Positions 32,040 through 40,412 are shown, counted from the stretch's first letter. The stretch: 64,000 nt of DNA from JBBIQV01 sp964555285 (GCA_964555285.1 CAZKRM010000006.1:1-64000), one strand, 5' to 3'. Made by a program: numbers and translations. Notes: a model not told the origin generated them from the letters alone.

Positions 32040-35000
32040 ATGGCCCAATCATCGCGTCCTCGTCGCCGTCCTGCCGGGCTGGCCAAACTCAGCCCCCCCT
32101 CGTTACCGCTCATCCTTGAGCGGAAGCGGCTGTATCGCCGGCTGGATCAGGCGCGCAAGCGCCCCATCGTCTGGATCACCGCGCCGCCCGGCTCTGGCAA
32201 AACCACCCTGGTCGCCGGGTATCTGCGTGCGCGCAAGCTGCGCGCACTCTGGTACCAAGTGGATGAAGGCGACGCCGACCTTGCGACGTTCTTTCACTAT
32301 CTCGGTCTTGCCGGCCGAAAAGCCGCCCCGCGTGCGCGCCGACCGCTTCCGCATCTGACCCCGGAATATCTCCAGGCCCTTGAGATCTTTGCGCGGCGGT
32401 TCTTCGAGGAACTCTTCGGTAGACTCAAGCCACCCGTCGTGGTCGTCTTCGACAATATCCAACTCGTGCCGGACACATCTCACTTCTATGAGGTGCTGGA
32501 AAAAGGATTGAGCGAGATCCCTCCGGGGGTCTCAGTGTTGCTGGTGAGTCGCGCGGGTCCCCCGCCGGCGCTGGCCGCCTTGCGGGCCGGCCGGCGCATG
32601 GCCACGATCGACGAGGACTCGCTCGAGCTTGCCGACAAAGAAGCGACCCGCCTGGTCACGGTCCACGCGCGCACGAACAGGCAGCCCGTGCCGCCGCCGG
32701 TCCGGGCCCAGCTCGTGCGCCAAAGCCACGGCTGGGTGGCGGGGCTCGTCCTGTTGCTGGAACAGCGCAAGACCGGACAGCCTCCCGCCGGCACGGGCGT
32801 CGGCGGGACGCCGGAGGTGGTGTTCGAGTACCTTGCGCGGGAAGTGCTGAAGCAACTTGATCCCGAGACGCAAGGCTTCTTGCTCAAGACGGCGTTCTGC
32901 CCCTCGATGACAGCGGCTATGGCGGAGCAGCTCACAGGAGTAGCGGCGGCGCAGCAGATTCTTGCGCGCCTCCATCGGTCGCGCTATTTCACCGAATGCC
33001 GGCAGGGCGCAGAGTCCGTCTATCAGTACCACCCGCTCTTCCGCGAGTTTCTCCGCGCCACCGCTGCACGGACCTTGAGCCTCGCGTCGCGCGCGGCGGT
33101 GGCGCGCGAGTCGGCCAGACTGTTGGAACAAACGGGGCGGGTGGAGGAGGCGGTGACGATCTTCCACGAAGCCCGGCAGCACGATGAAGTGGCGCGGGTC
33201 ATTCTCGCCCAGGCGCCGGCCTTCCTGGCTCAGGGCCGGGCGCGCGTCGTAGAAGACTGGATTCGGCGTCTGCCGGTGGAGCAGGTCGAGCACGATCCCT
33301 GGCTCCTGTTCTGGCTGGGCAACAGCCGGATGCCGTTCGATCCCAATGAGAGCGCGACGATCTTCGAGCGAGCCTTTCATCGCTTCACGGCGACGCGCGA
33401 GACCGCCGGCGCGCTCTTGACCCTCAGTCTCGTGATCCAGACCATCACACTCTCATGCAGCGAGAATATTCAGCGCATGGAGCACTGGCTGGATCGGCTG
33501 CCAAGCCTGGATGCCGATCACGTCGCGGCCGAGGCGCCGGCTCTCCAAGCGCGTCTGGCCTTTGCCAACATCCTCGGCTTGTTTTGGAGACGGATTCATG
33601 ATCCGGAGGCGCGCGCATGGCTCACGCGCGCGGCTTCGTTGCTCGAACAGATCGAGGGGTTGGAGAACCAAACGATGATGGCCTGGTACCTGGTGTCCTT
33701 TCGTCTCTGGCTGGGGGATCTCGTTGAAGCAGAAGAGGTCGTGACCCGCCTCCGGCACCTGGTGGCCTCTCGTCCGGTCAGTCCCCTGGCGAAAGCCACC
33801 TGCCTGGCGGTCGAGGCCCAGTACGGGTGGCTGGCCGGCGATCCGGCCACGGGCTTGCGGGCCGCGCGCGAAGGGTTGGCCCTAGCCGAGGAGCACGGGC
33901 TGTTTCTCGCCGCCGCGCTCCTGTGGCCGCAAGCGTGTTATAACGCGATCGCGCTCAGCGATCGCGAATCGGCCGAGCAGTGCCTGAAGGACATGCAGCC
34001 GGTCGTTGAGCCGATGCCCAGCGCGTTCGGTACGCAGTACCATTTCATGGCCGGCTGGCTGGAGGCGTTGCGGGGCGAGTACCAGCAGGCGCTCCAGCGG
34101 ATCGACCGATGCCTGAAGATCGTGATAGGAGAGCACATCTTCTTTATCGAGGTGCTCTGGCGGCTGGCTGCGGCCCACGTGCTCCACGAGCTGCGCCGTC
34201 CGGACGAGGCCGACACGCACCTGACCCGCGCGGAGGAGATCACAAAGGCCGCCGGCAGTGTGTTGCACGAATTTCAATGTCGCTTGATTCGTGCCCGATG
34301 GGCCTTCGATGCGGGGCGCGAGCCGGAAGGACTGGATGTCCTGCGCGAGGCGATGGCTATCGGACGCACCAAGCGCCTCGTGAATTTCTCCTGGTGGTGT
34401 CCTGAAGTGATGGCGCGGTTGTGCGCCAAGGCGTTAGAGGCCGGTATTGAACCGGACTATGTCACGTTCTTGATCGGCAGGCGGAAACTCAGCCCGCCTG
34501 CATCGGCATCGGAAGCCTGGCCCTGGCCGGTGAAAGTGAAGACGCTGGGTCGGTTCGCCGTCGAGATCGATGGGCAGCCGGTCGCCGGTTCGAGGAAAGC
34601 GCCGCGCCGGCTGTTCGCGGTGCTCAAGGCGCTGATTGCCGGAAGCAAGCAGGAGACGCCTGCAGCCTCGGTGACGGATGCCCTCTGGCCGGACTCGGAG
34701 GGGGACGCGGCCTATCGCAGCCTGGTCTATAGCCTCTCTCGCCTGAGAAGGCTCCTGAAGCAGGATGCCGCGGTGGCGCTCACGGGCGGCCTCGTCCGTC
34801 TCGATCCAAGCGTGGTCTGGACGGACGTGGCCGCGTTCGAACGTCTTGCCCAGCAGGCCAATGAGGCGGAACACAAAGGCTGTGGGCCTGAAGCGCAACA
34901 GCTAACCGAGCGCGCCCGCCTGTACTACCAAGGTCCATTCCTGCCCGACGACGTCGATGAGCCCTGGACACAACCGGCTCGCGAGCGGCTGCGGACGATG

Positions 35001-35282
35001 TGGATGCGGCTGGTCCAGCGCCAGCATGAACGATGGGCGCGACAGAAAGAGTGGGACCGCCTGAGGGAGAGCGCCGAGCGCGCCATTCACGTCGATCCTT
35101 CCGTCGAGGCCTGCTATCAGGACCTTATCCTCGCGTTGGTACGCCAAGGCCGGCACGAGGCGGCGCATCAGGCGTATCGCCGGTGCCGCTTGGCGCTCGC
35201 CGGTTTCCACGGGAGGGAGCCGTTGCCGGACACAACGGCGTTGCTGAGGGACATGCCCTCCTCCCGGCCACGCAATCTCTGA
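32040..35282 (+). CDS. MalT/AfsR-like STAND ATPase regulator with BTAD domain
   Basis: A 1080-residue signal-transduction ATPase. N-terminal nucleotide-binding domain with Walker A APPGSGKTTLVAGY (about residues 49-62) and Walker B VVVVFDNIQLV, then a winged-helix/arm region and a long helical TPR-like superhelix (about 330-810). The C-terminal part has an OmpR-type DNA-binding winged helix (VKVKTLGRFAVEIDGQPVAG, YRSLVYSLSRLRRLL) followed by a BTAD domain (ARLYYQGPFLPDDVDEPWT to the end), the arrangement of SARP/AfsR regulators rather than the LuxR helix of MalT. GGGGAGAGCCCG precedes the ATG. Direct repeats 90 bases after its stop suggest it regulates the downstream lipoprotein genes. Confidence 0.88.
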   Translation: MAQSSRPRRRPAGLAKLSPPSLPLILERKRLYRRLDQARKRPIVWITAPPGSGKTTLVAGYLRARKLRALWYQVDEGDADLATFFHYLGLAGRKAAPRARRPLPHLTPEYLQALEIFARRFFEELFGRLKPPVVVVFDNIQLVPDTSHFYEVLEKGLSEIPPGVSVLLVSRAGPPPALAALRAGRRMATIDEDSLELADKEATRLVTVHARTNRQPVPPPVRAQLVRQSHGWVAGLVLLLEQRKTGQPPAGTGVGGTPEVVFEYLAREVLKQLDPETQGFLLKTAFCPSMTAAMAEQLTGVAAAQQILARLHRSRYFTECRQGAESVYQYHPLFREFLRATAARTLSLASRAAVARESARLLEQTGRVEEAVTIFHEARQHDEVARVILAQAPAFLAQGRARVVEDWIRRLPVEQVEHDPWLLFWLGNSRMPFDPNESATIFERAFHRFTATRETAGALLTLSLVIQTITLSCSENIQRMEHWLDRLPSLDADHVAAEAPALQARLAFANILGLFWRRIHDPEARAWLTRAASLLEQIEGLENQTMMAWYLVSFRLWLGDLVEAEEVVTRLRHLVASRPVSPLAKATCLAVEAQYGWLAGDPATGLRAAREGLALAEEHGLFLAAALLWPQACYNAIALSDRESAEQCLKDMQPVVEPMPSAFGTQYHFMAGWLEALRGEYQQALQRIDRCLKIVIGEHIFFIEVLWRLAAAHVLHELRRPDEADTHLTRAEEITKAAGSVLHEFQCRLIRARWAFDAGREPEGLDVLREAMAIGRTKRLVNFSWWCPEVMARLCAKALEAGIEPDYVTFLIGRRKLSPPASASEAWPWPVKVKTLGRFAVEIDGQPVAGSRKAPRRLFAVLKALIAGSKQETPAASVTDALWPDSEGDAAYRSLVYSLSRLRRLLKQDAAVALTGGLVRLDPSVVWTDVAAFERLAQQANEAEHKGCGPEAQQLTERARLYYQGPFLPDDVDEPWTQPARERLRTMWMRLVQRQHERWARQKEWDRLRESAERAIHVDPSVEACYQDLILALVRQGRHEAAHQAYRRCRLALAGFHGREPLPDTTALLRDMPSSRPRNL

Positions 35283-35373
35283 TTCTCGCCCGCCGAGTCA
35301 CGCGCCACCCCGTCGGCAGTCTCCGGATCATCCCTTGTCCCGTACCACTCGGCCAGTCACCAGCGTTCCCGCG

Positions 35374-35411
35374 AATCTGCAACCAATCTGCAACCACCAC
35401 AGTGCTATAAG
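35374..35411 (+). promoter_or_regulatory. Direct-repeat promoter, SARP type
   Basis: Two perfect tandem copies of AATCTGCAACC (35374-35384, 35385-35395; 11-base period), then 10 bases and a -10-like TATAAG at 35406-35411. BTAD/SARP regulators bind direct repeats with 11-base period lying about 8 bases from the -10 box and replacing a -35 box; none is seen here. Confidence 0.6.
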
Positions 35412-35450
35412 GCGCGCAGACTGGAAAGCCTCCGGAACGGAGAGGGTGCC

Positions 35451-35606
35451 GTGTTCACCCTCCTGCTTGTTATGAGGAGAACTTTGCGGTGGCCACCATC
35501 ATGGCACAGCCGGCTCTTCAGCAGTGGGGCCATCATCCCGTCGATCGGCGGCATCCTGATCCTGACCGGCGTGGGCAATGCGCTGTGGAGATGGAGGTGC
35601 CGGTGA
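35451..35606 (+). CDS. Small membrane protein ahead of the lipoprotein
   Basis: A 51-residue frame starting with GTG at 35451, preceded by CGGAGAGGGTGCC, or with ATG at 35472. It contains one hydrophobic helix (SGAIIPSIGGILILTGVG) and a basic tryptophan/arginine tail. Its TGA overlaps the GTG start of the next gene (GTGA), a sign of translational coupling. Starts about 33 bases after the predicted transcription start of the SARP-type promoter. Function unknown. Confidence 0.5.
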   Translation: MFTLLLVMRRTLRWPPSWHSRLFSSGAIIPSIGGILILTGVGNALWRWRCR

Positions 35607-36031
35607 TCCGACCGCTGCTGCTCAGCTTAGGATTCGTACTGCTCGCGAGTCTGCCGGGGTGTGGACCAGGCGACGGGTCAGAGGCGCGAGGCACGGGGCA
35701 AGAGGCAAGCCATCTTGCCCCTGTTGCCTCTAGCGGCTCGACCGAGCTCGCCGAAGTCCCAGCGCCCCTTGGCCCTCGCCTCGTGCCTGCCGGTTCAGGC
35801 GAAGCGCGACCGGCAGACAAACTCGTCGTCCCCGACTGGATGGCCAACGATCTCGCCTCGCCCGATGTGCCGGTGCGGCTCACGGCCCTGGACCGCTGGG
35901 CGCAGCAGGGACCGAACGCCCCGCTCGATCCCTTGGTCGTGGCGCTGGATGACGAAGATGAGCAGGTGCGCGCGAAGGCGATGGAGTTGTTCGAGCAGGC
36001 CTGGGCGGCGGAGAGAGGTAAGGGGCGATGA
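35603..36031 (+). CDS. Small lipoprotein with HEAT-like segment
   Basis: A 142-residue lipoprotein: GTG start at 35603 with GGAGGTG seven bases upstream, then IRPLLLSLGFVLLASLPGCG (lipobox ASLPGC). Mature N-terminal region is low complexity and written partly in heptamer DNA (35677-35720). The C-terminal half (VRLTALDRWAQQGPNAPLDPLVVALDDEDEQV RAKAMELFEQAW, shown in two parts) is one HEAT-like helical pair as used for protein contacts. Coupled to the preceding small membrane protein. The alternative ATG at 35591 adds four residues. Confidence 0.65.
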   Translation: MIRPLLLSLGFVLLASLPGCGPGDGSEARGTGQEASHLAPVASSGSTELAEVPAPLGPRLVPAGSGEARPADKLVVPDWMANDLASPDVPVRLTALDRWAQQGPNAPLDPLVVALDDEDEQVRAKAMELFEQAWAAERGKGR

Positions 36032-36075
36032 AGGAAAAAGGCAAAAGGTAAAAGGTAAAAGGTAAAAGGCAAAGG
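36031..36075. repeat. Heptamer array (AAAAGGT type)
   Basis: Units GCAAAAG GTAAAAG GTAAAAG GTAAAAG GCAAAGG, directly upstream of the next gene's ribosome site. The complement (TACCTTT units) recurs inside a gene at 55138-55175. Confidence 0.75.
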
Positions 36076-36083
36076 GGGGCACC

Positions 36084-38489
36084 ATGAGCGAGACACGCCA
36101 TTTCACGAGATCCATCGGCATCCTGCTGCTCGGCGTTGTCATGCTGAACGCCGGCGGCTGCGGAGGCGACGGAGCGACCACCGTCTCGTCCGGCAATGAT
36201 TGTTCGAGCGCCAAGACCTGCCCGACGGCCGACGCCGGGACCGCCAACCAGACCGTCCTGGTGGGCAGCCTCGTCACGCTCGATGGCAGCGCCAGCCAGG
36301 CCAATCCCAATAACCCGGGGCTGCTCTCGTATCAGTGGACGCTCACGACAAAGCCGGCGGGCAGCACAGCCACGCTCACGGGGGGTACGACGGTGCGGCC
36401 CACCTTCATGCCTGACCTGGCCGGCACGTATGTCGTCAGCCTGACGGTGAGCGTCGGGACCGCGACCAGTGCGGCGGACCAGGTCGTCGTCACAGCGGTG
36501 GTAGGCAACGCGCCCCCGGTGGCCAATGCGGGTCCGGATCAGAATGTGACGACGGGCCAGCTCGTCACGCTCAACGGGAGCGGCAGCACGGACGCCAACG
36601 GCGATCCGCTCACCTACAACTGGAGCCTCACGAGCAAGCCGGCGGGCAGCGCGGCTGCGCTCACGAATGCCACGAATGTCCGTCCGACCTTCACCGTCGA
36701 TCTCGCCGGCGCCTATGTCATTAGCCTGACGGTGAGCGACGGGACCGCGACCAGTGCGGCGGACCAGGTCGTCGTCACAGCAGTGGTAGGCAACGCGCCC
36801 CCGGTGGCCAATGCGGGTCCGGATCAGAATGTGACGACGGGCCAGCTCGTCACGCTCAACGGGAGCGGCAGCACGGACGCCAACGGCGATCCGCTCACCT
36901 ACAACTGGAGCCTCACGAGCAAGCCGGCGGGCAGCGCGGCTGCGCTCAATAATCCGACGACGGCCACGCCCACCTTCACGTCAGACTTTGTGGGCTCCTA
37001 CGTGCTGGTGCTGGTGGTGAACGATGGCCAGGTGGATAGCCAACCGGATACGGTGGTGATCGACGCGAGCCTGCCGAGTTTTGTGAACGGGGTGCTCCAG
37101 GCCTATGCCAAGGCCTCGAACACCGGGGCTAGCGACCAGTTTGGCCGGAGCGTGGCGCTATCGGGCGGTACCCTGGCGGTGGGGGCGCCCCTCGAGGACA
37201 GTTGCACGGATGGCGTCAACGGCGATCAAACGAATAACGTCTGCGATAACGCCGGGGCCGTCTATGTCTTCACACGCTCGAGCGGAGTTTGGAACCAAGA
37301 GGCCTATGTGAAGGCGTCGATTTCCGAGGCCCTCGACGAGTTTGGCCACAGCGTGGCGCTCGCGGGCGACACCCTCGCGGTGGGGGCCCACTTCGAGGAC
37401 AGTTGCGCCACGGGGATCGACGGGAACCAGGCGGACAACAGTTGCCAAGATGCCGGGGCGGTCTATGTGTATACGCGGACGGCGGGCCTCTGGAGCCAGC
37501 AGGCTTATGTGAAGGCGTCGATTTCCGAGGCCCTCGACAACTTTGGCCAGAGCGTGGCGCTCAGCGGAGATACCCTTGCGGTGGGAGCAATTAGCGAGGC
37601 CAGTTGCGCGACTGGGATTGGCGGCGATCAAACGAATAACGGCTGCGGCGACGCCGGGGCGGTCTATGTGTACACGCGGACGGCGGGCCTCTGGAGCCAG
37701 CAGGCTTATGTGAAGGCGTCCAACACCGGGGCCGGCGACTGGTTTGGTACCAGTGTGGCGCTCGCGGGCGACACCCTGGCGGTGGGGGCCTTACACGAGG
37801 ATAGCTGCGCGACGGGGATCGACGGGGATCAAACAAATAACGGCTGCGGCGACGCCGGGGCGGTCTATGTGTACACGCGGACGGCGGGCCTCTGGAGCCA
37901 GCAGGCTTATGTGAAGGCCTCCAATACTGGAATCGGCGACCAGCTTGGCCAGGGCGTGGCGCTTGCGGGCGACACCTTGGCGGTGGGGGCCTTACTCGAG
38001 GATAGCTGCGCGACGGGGATCGACGGGAACCAGGCGGATAACAGTTGCCAAGATGCCGGGGCGGTCTATGTGTATACGCGGACGGCGAGCCTCTGGAGCC
38101 AGCAGGCCTATGTGAAGGCGTCCAACACCGGGGCCGGCGACTGGTTTGGTACCAGTGTGGCGCTCGCGGGCGACACCCTGGCGGTGGGGGCCTTACACGA
38201 GGATAGCTGCGCGACGGGGATCGACGGGGATCAAACAAATAACGGCTGCGGCGACGCCGGGGCGGTCTATGTGTACACGCGGACGGCGGGCCTCTGGAGC
38301 CAGCAGGCCTATGTGAAGGCCTCCAATACTGGAATCGGCGACCAGCTTGGCCTGAACGTGGCGCTCGCGGGCGACACCTTGGCGGTGGGGGCCTTACTCG
38401 AGGACAGCAACGCCACGGGGATCAACGGCGATCAAACAAATAATAGCGCCGTGGACAGCGGCGCGGGCTATGTGTATGAGGCGCAGTAG
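36084..38489 (+). CDS. PKD and FG-GAP repeat lipoprotein
   Basis: An 801-residue surface or periplasmic lipoprotein: IGILLLGVVMLNAGGCGG gives a lipobox (cysteine near residue 27). Residues about 45-335 are three PKD-type Ig-like domains of 95 residues (ANAGPDQNVTTGQLVTLNGS, DPLTYNWSLTSKPAGS), the second and third nearly identical in DNA. The rest is seven repeats of exactly 67 residues (core DxFGxSVALAGDTLAVGA and DAGAVYVYTR), an FG-GAP/integrin-alpha-like seven-bladed propeller; most blades hold a conserved cysteine pair (DSCATG...NGCGD). Such proteins bind partners, often with calcium. Good ribosome site AAAGGGGGGC. Last gene after the SARP-type promoter. Confidence 0.88.
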   Translation: MSETRHFTRSIGILLLGVVMLNAGGCGGDGATTVSSGNDCSSAKTCPTADAGTANQTVLVGSLVTLDGSASQANPNNPGLLSYQWTLTTKPAGSTATLTGGTTVRPTFMPDLAGTYVVSLTVSVGTATSAADQVVVTAVVGNAPPVANAGPDQNVTTGQLVTLNGSGSTDANGDPLTYNWSLTSKPAGSAAALTNATNVRPTFTVDLAGAYVISLTVSDGTATSAADQVVVTAVVGNAPPVANAGPDQNVTTGQLVTLNGSGSTDANGDPLTYNWSLTSKPAGSAAALNNPTTATPTFTSDFVGSYVLVLVVNDGQVDSQPDTVVIDASLPSFVNGVLQAYAKASNTGASDQFGRSVALSGGTLAVGAPLEDSCTDGVNGDQTNNVCDNAGAVYVFTRSSGVWNQEAYVKASISEALDEFGHSVALAGDTLAVGAHFEDSCATGIDGNQADNSCQDAGAVYVYTRTAGLWSQQAYVKASISEALDNFGQSVALSGDTLAVGAISEASCATGIGGDQTNNGCGDAGAVYVYTRTAGLWSQQAYVKASNTGAGDWFGTSVALAGDTLAVGALHEDSCATGIDGDQTNNGCGDAGAVYVYTRTAGLWSQQAYVKASNTGIGDQLGQGVALAGDTLAVGALLEDSCATGIDGNQADNSCQDAGAVYVYTRTASLWSQQAYVKASNTGAGDWFGTSVALAGDTLAVGALHEDSCATGIDGDQTNNGCGDAGAVYVYTRTAGLWSQQAYVKASNTGIGDQLGLNVALAGDTLAVGALLEDSNATGINGDQTNNSAVDSGAGYVYEAQ
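36484..37055 (+). repeat. Tandem duplication of a PKD domain
   Basis: The segment starting 36484 repeats at 36769 (285-base period, 95 codons) with only scattered differences over nearly 190 bases, for example GCGGTGGTAG versus GCAGTGGTAG at the start. This indicates a recent duplication or conversion. Confidence 0.75.
37101..38489 (+). repeat. Seven 201-base FG-GAP units
   Basis: Units begin at 37101, 37302, 37503, 37704, 37905, 38106 and 38307, each 67 codons (the last one shortened to 60 codons plus stop). Units 4 and 6 encode identical protein; units 5 and 7 share their first half. Repeat number equals the blade number of a closed propeller. Confidence 0.9.
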
Positions 38490-38790
38490 GGTGAAGTTGA
38501 GTATACCGGGCGGCGCGCGTGACCAGTGCGCGCCGCCTCGGTACACACGCGTCGTGAGCCTGTCATCTTGAGCGGAATGTCGTCGTGCTGGGGCAGGGAG
38601 CAGGATCCCCCCTGCCCACGTGCGGACAAGGACCCGCGATGCATCCAGGCTGATCGTGCAGGATATTGCAAAAGTCCGCAGCCCATGGGGGCAAGGCATC
38701 ACCGGGGACCGTCCCCATTGTCCGGTCCTAATCGGAACAGGAGGCCGCGAGATAGTCGGTGCAATCAACCACAGTACCAAGGAGGGTGTC
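38490..38790. other. Gap with GC-rich hairpin before the variable-protein gene
   Basis: No gene is supported in these 301 bases. At 38591-38617 GGGCAGGG pairs with CCCTGCCC around AGCAGGATCCC, and the core GCAGGATCCCCCC resembles the hairpin after the next gene (39498-39520). Otherwise nothing recognised until the ribosome site AAGGAGGGTGTC before 38791. Confidence 0.5.
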
Positions 38791-39459
38791 ATGAGAAGCT
38801 GGAGTCGAAGTCGATGGGTCTGGAGCGTGAGTGTGAGCGCAGTGATCCTGGGCGCGGTGCTCCTCGTAGGCACGGGGGTGCCGCCGGCCGTCGCGGGGAA
38901 AAATCATAATCCACCGCCGCCGCCACCGCCGAACCCGTTCACGCAGATTCTCACCAAGCTCGACGAGATTCTGGCCGCCATCGCGGGCATCGGCGGTGGG
39001 GGCCAAGAGGGCAATCACACGCTGCGGTGGGACCAGGCCCTGCCGGCGGTGCAGCGGTTCGTTATCTTGGCCGCCTTCAATAACGAGGCTGTCTTGGATA
39101 AAAACACCGGGCTGGTCTGGGAGAAGTCGCCCGCGACGACGACCTACCCATGGAGCGATGCCCGTTTCCAATGCGCCAACAAGAACGTGGGCGGCCAGAA
39201 GGGCTGGCGGCTGTCCTCGTTCGCCGAGCTGAGCAGTCTGGTGGACCCGTCCGTCGCCTATCCGGGTCCGACCCTGCCGCCGGGCCATCCGTTCCTGAAT
39301 GTTCAGTCGGCCGTCTATTGGTCGGCTTCGACGATCGCCGATGCTCCGACCCTCGCGTGGTTCGTGGACTTCAGCATTGGCTCCCTGGGCGGCAACGATA
39401 GGTTCAGCAGCCTCCACGCCTGGTGTGTGCGCGGTGGCATGAATGCGGATCAGTATTGA
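38791..39459 (+). CDS. DUF1566 (C-type-lectin-like) protein, probable DGR target
   Basis: A 222-residue exported protein: signal peptide (VSAVILGAVLLVGTGVPPAVAG), a polyproline linker (NPPPPPPPNPFTQ), a short coiled segment, then the DUF1566 domain: LDKNTGLVWEKSPATTTYPW, GGQKGWRLSSFAELSSLVDP, VYWSASTIADAPTLAWFVDF and the closing SLHAWCVRGGMNADQY. DUF1566 proteins with this ending are frequent variable proteins of diversity-generating retroelements, the last 40-50 residues being the surface that mutates. The next gene is an avd homologue, which supports this. No template repeat or reverse transcriptase is found in the window. Confidence 0.75.
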   Translation: MRSWSRSRWVWSVSVSAVILGAVLLVGTGVPPAVAGKNHNPPPPPPPNPFTQILTKLDEILAAIAGIGGGGQEGNHTLRWDQALPAVQRFVILAAFNNEAVLDKNTGLVWEKSPATTTYPWSDARFQCANKNVGGQKGWRLSSFAELSSLVDPSVAYPGPTLPPGHPFLNVQSAVYWSASTIADAPTLAWFVDFSIGSLGGNDRFSSLHAWCVRGGMNADQY

Positions 39460-39497
39460 GGATTCGGTGATTTGAGTGATTTGATCATTTTGGGGGT

Positions 39498-39520
39498 GCA
39501 GGGGGCAGGATGCCCCCTGC
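39498..39520. repeat. Perfect GC-rich hairpin after the variable gene
   Basis: GCAGGGGGCA-GGA-TGCCCCCTGC: 10-bp stem and 3-base loop, 38 bases after the stop codon. DGR target genes often carry a GC-rich hairpin just downstream of the variable region. A related hairpin lies upstream at 38591-38617, and a GTGATTT-type heptamer stretch fills 39460-39490. Confidence 0.7.
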
Positions 39521-39538
39521 TCGCCTCGCGGTGACACG

Positions 39539-39853
39539 ATGGCCCGCTACGAACATCTGCCGATCTACAAAACTGCCATGGACTTGGCGGTGTATGTCGA
39601 GACGGTCGTGCGAAATTTCAACCGCTATCACAAGTATACGCTCGGGAGCGACTTGCGGCAGCAGAGCCGCGAGCTGGTAACCGTGATTATCCGGGCCAAC
39701 TCGCGGCGGGAGAAGTTGCCGGTGTTGTGCGAGTTGCGGGAGCGGCTGGACGCGCTGCTCGTGCTGCTCCGCATCGGTCAAATGGGATTCCAGGAACCGG
39801 CATGGTCTCGCTTGTGCCGATCGTCATCAGCGAGGAGGAAGCCACGGCGGTGA
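39539..39853 (+). pseudogene. Truncated avd (DGR accessory variability determinant)
   Basis: The first 80 residues (MARYEHLPIYKTAMDLAVYV, then NFNRYHKYTLGSDLRQQSRE, VTVIIRANSRREKLPVLCEL, RERLDALLVLLRIGQ) read as a DGR Avd four-helix-bundle protein, which forms a pentamer and binds the retroelement reverse transcriptase. After about position 39780 the frame changes to an unrelated tail (WSRLCRSSSARRKPRR), so helix 4 is lost and the protein is probably non-functional. Its position right after a DUF1566 gene is the normal DGR order, but the template repeat and reverse transcriptase that should follow are absent. Confidence 0.75.
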
Positions 39854-39972
39854 TTGCATACCTGCACACGCTGCTGGGCGAGCTGTGGCATTCGTGCTGG
39901 GCGCAGGCCTCTTTCCGCGCTTGCGACCGACTACAGGAAAGGCTAGACTTGCTGTATGGCTATGAGCACTGA
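39802..39972 (+). CDS. Possible small ORF before the antitoxin
   Basis: 56 codons from an ATG at 39802, with AGGAACC upstream; reads MVSLVPIVISEEEATAVIAY and ends LQERLDLLYGYEH, overlapping the antitoxin start by 17 bases. Helical and plausible, but its origin is unclear because it begins where avd breaks off. Weakly supported. Confidence 0.25.
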   Translation: MVSLVPIVISEEEATAVIAYLHTLLGELWHSCWAQASFRACDRLQERLDLLYGYEH

Positions 39973-40195
39973 CCAGGTCTTGAAGAAGGCACTGCAGCTT
40001 CCCGAATCGGAGCGGGCGTGGCTGGTCACCGAGCTCTTGGCCACACTGGAGCCGGAGTTGCCCGCCGACAGACGAAGTGACCGGGAATGGATTGCCGAGG
40101 TGGAGCGTCGGGCGCGCGCTGCCCTTGACGGCGCACCGGCTCTCTCCTGGGCTGAAGCCCGTGCACGCGTTCAGGATCGCCTGGCGGGCAAGTGA
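39956..40195 (+). CDS. Addiction-module antitoxin, RelB/Unstab_antitox type
   Basis: A 79-residue antitoxin: QVLKKALQLPESERAWLVTE LLATLE is the family's N-terminal helix region (shown in two parts), followed by a variable acidic linker and WIAEVERRARAALDGAPALS WAEARARVQ (in two parts), the toxin-wrapping helix of PF09720-type antitoxins. It normally neutralises a RelE/ParE toxin encoded directly downstream. Here the toxin gene (start overlapping at 40193) is broken, so this antitoxin is an orphan. A second in-frame ATG two codons later is also possible. Confidence 0.8.
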   Translation: MAMSTDQVLKKALQLPESERAWLVTELLATLEPELPADRRSDREWIAEVERRARAALDGAPALSWAEARARVQDRLAGK

Positions 40196-40352
40196 TCTCG
40201 ATCCGACTGGCTCCCGAGGCGCGTTGGGCTTGCTGCCTCGCTTCCCTTACGCACTGGTGTTCATGGAACTCCGTGACCATGTGCGAATCATTGCGGCTGC
40301 CCATGCCAAGCGAGAACCCGGCTACTGGTTGACAAGGGTGGAACAACAGTAA
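40193..40352 (+). pseudogene. RelE/ParE toxin remnant, internally deleted
   Basis: A GTG overlapping the antitoxin stop begins VISIRLAPEAR, the normal start of a RelE/ParE toxin. After about 11 codons the frame shifts, and the frame ending at 40352 gives the normal toxin end: FPYALVFMELRDHVRIIAAA then HAKREPGYWLTRVEQQ. About 60 middle residues are missing. Deletion plus frameshift mean no active toxin. Confidence 0.75.
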
Positions 40353-40412
40353 GATGAGGGTCTGCAATCCAACATTCCACCGTCGGGAGGCACGCGAATC
40401 CGTCTCGAAGGT

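Noticed and set aside
37591..38238. 215-codon minus-strand repetitive frame
   Set aside because: Only the complement of the FG-GAP repeats, proline/arginine-rich.
36031..38489. CRISPR array
   Set aside because: The tandem repeats are coding (67-codon blades) or 7-base arrays; no repeat-spacer pattern exists anywhere in the window.
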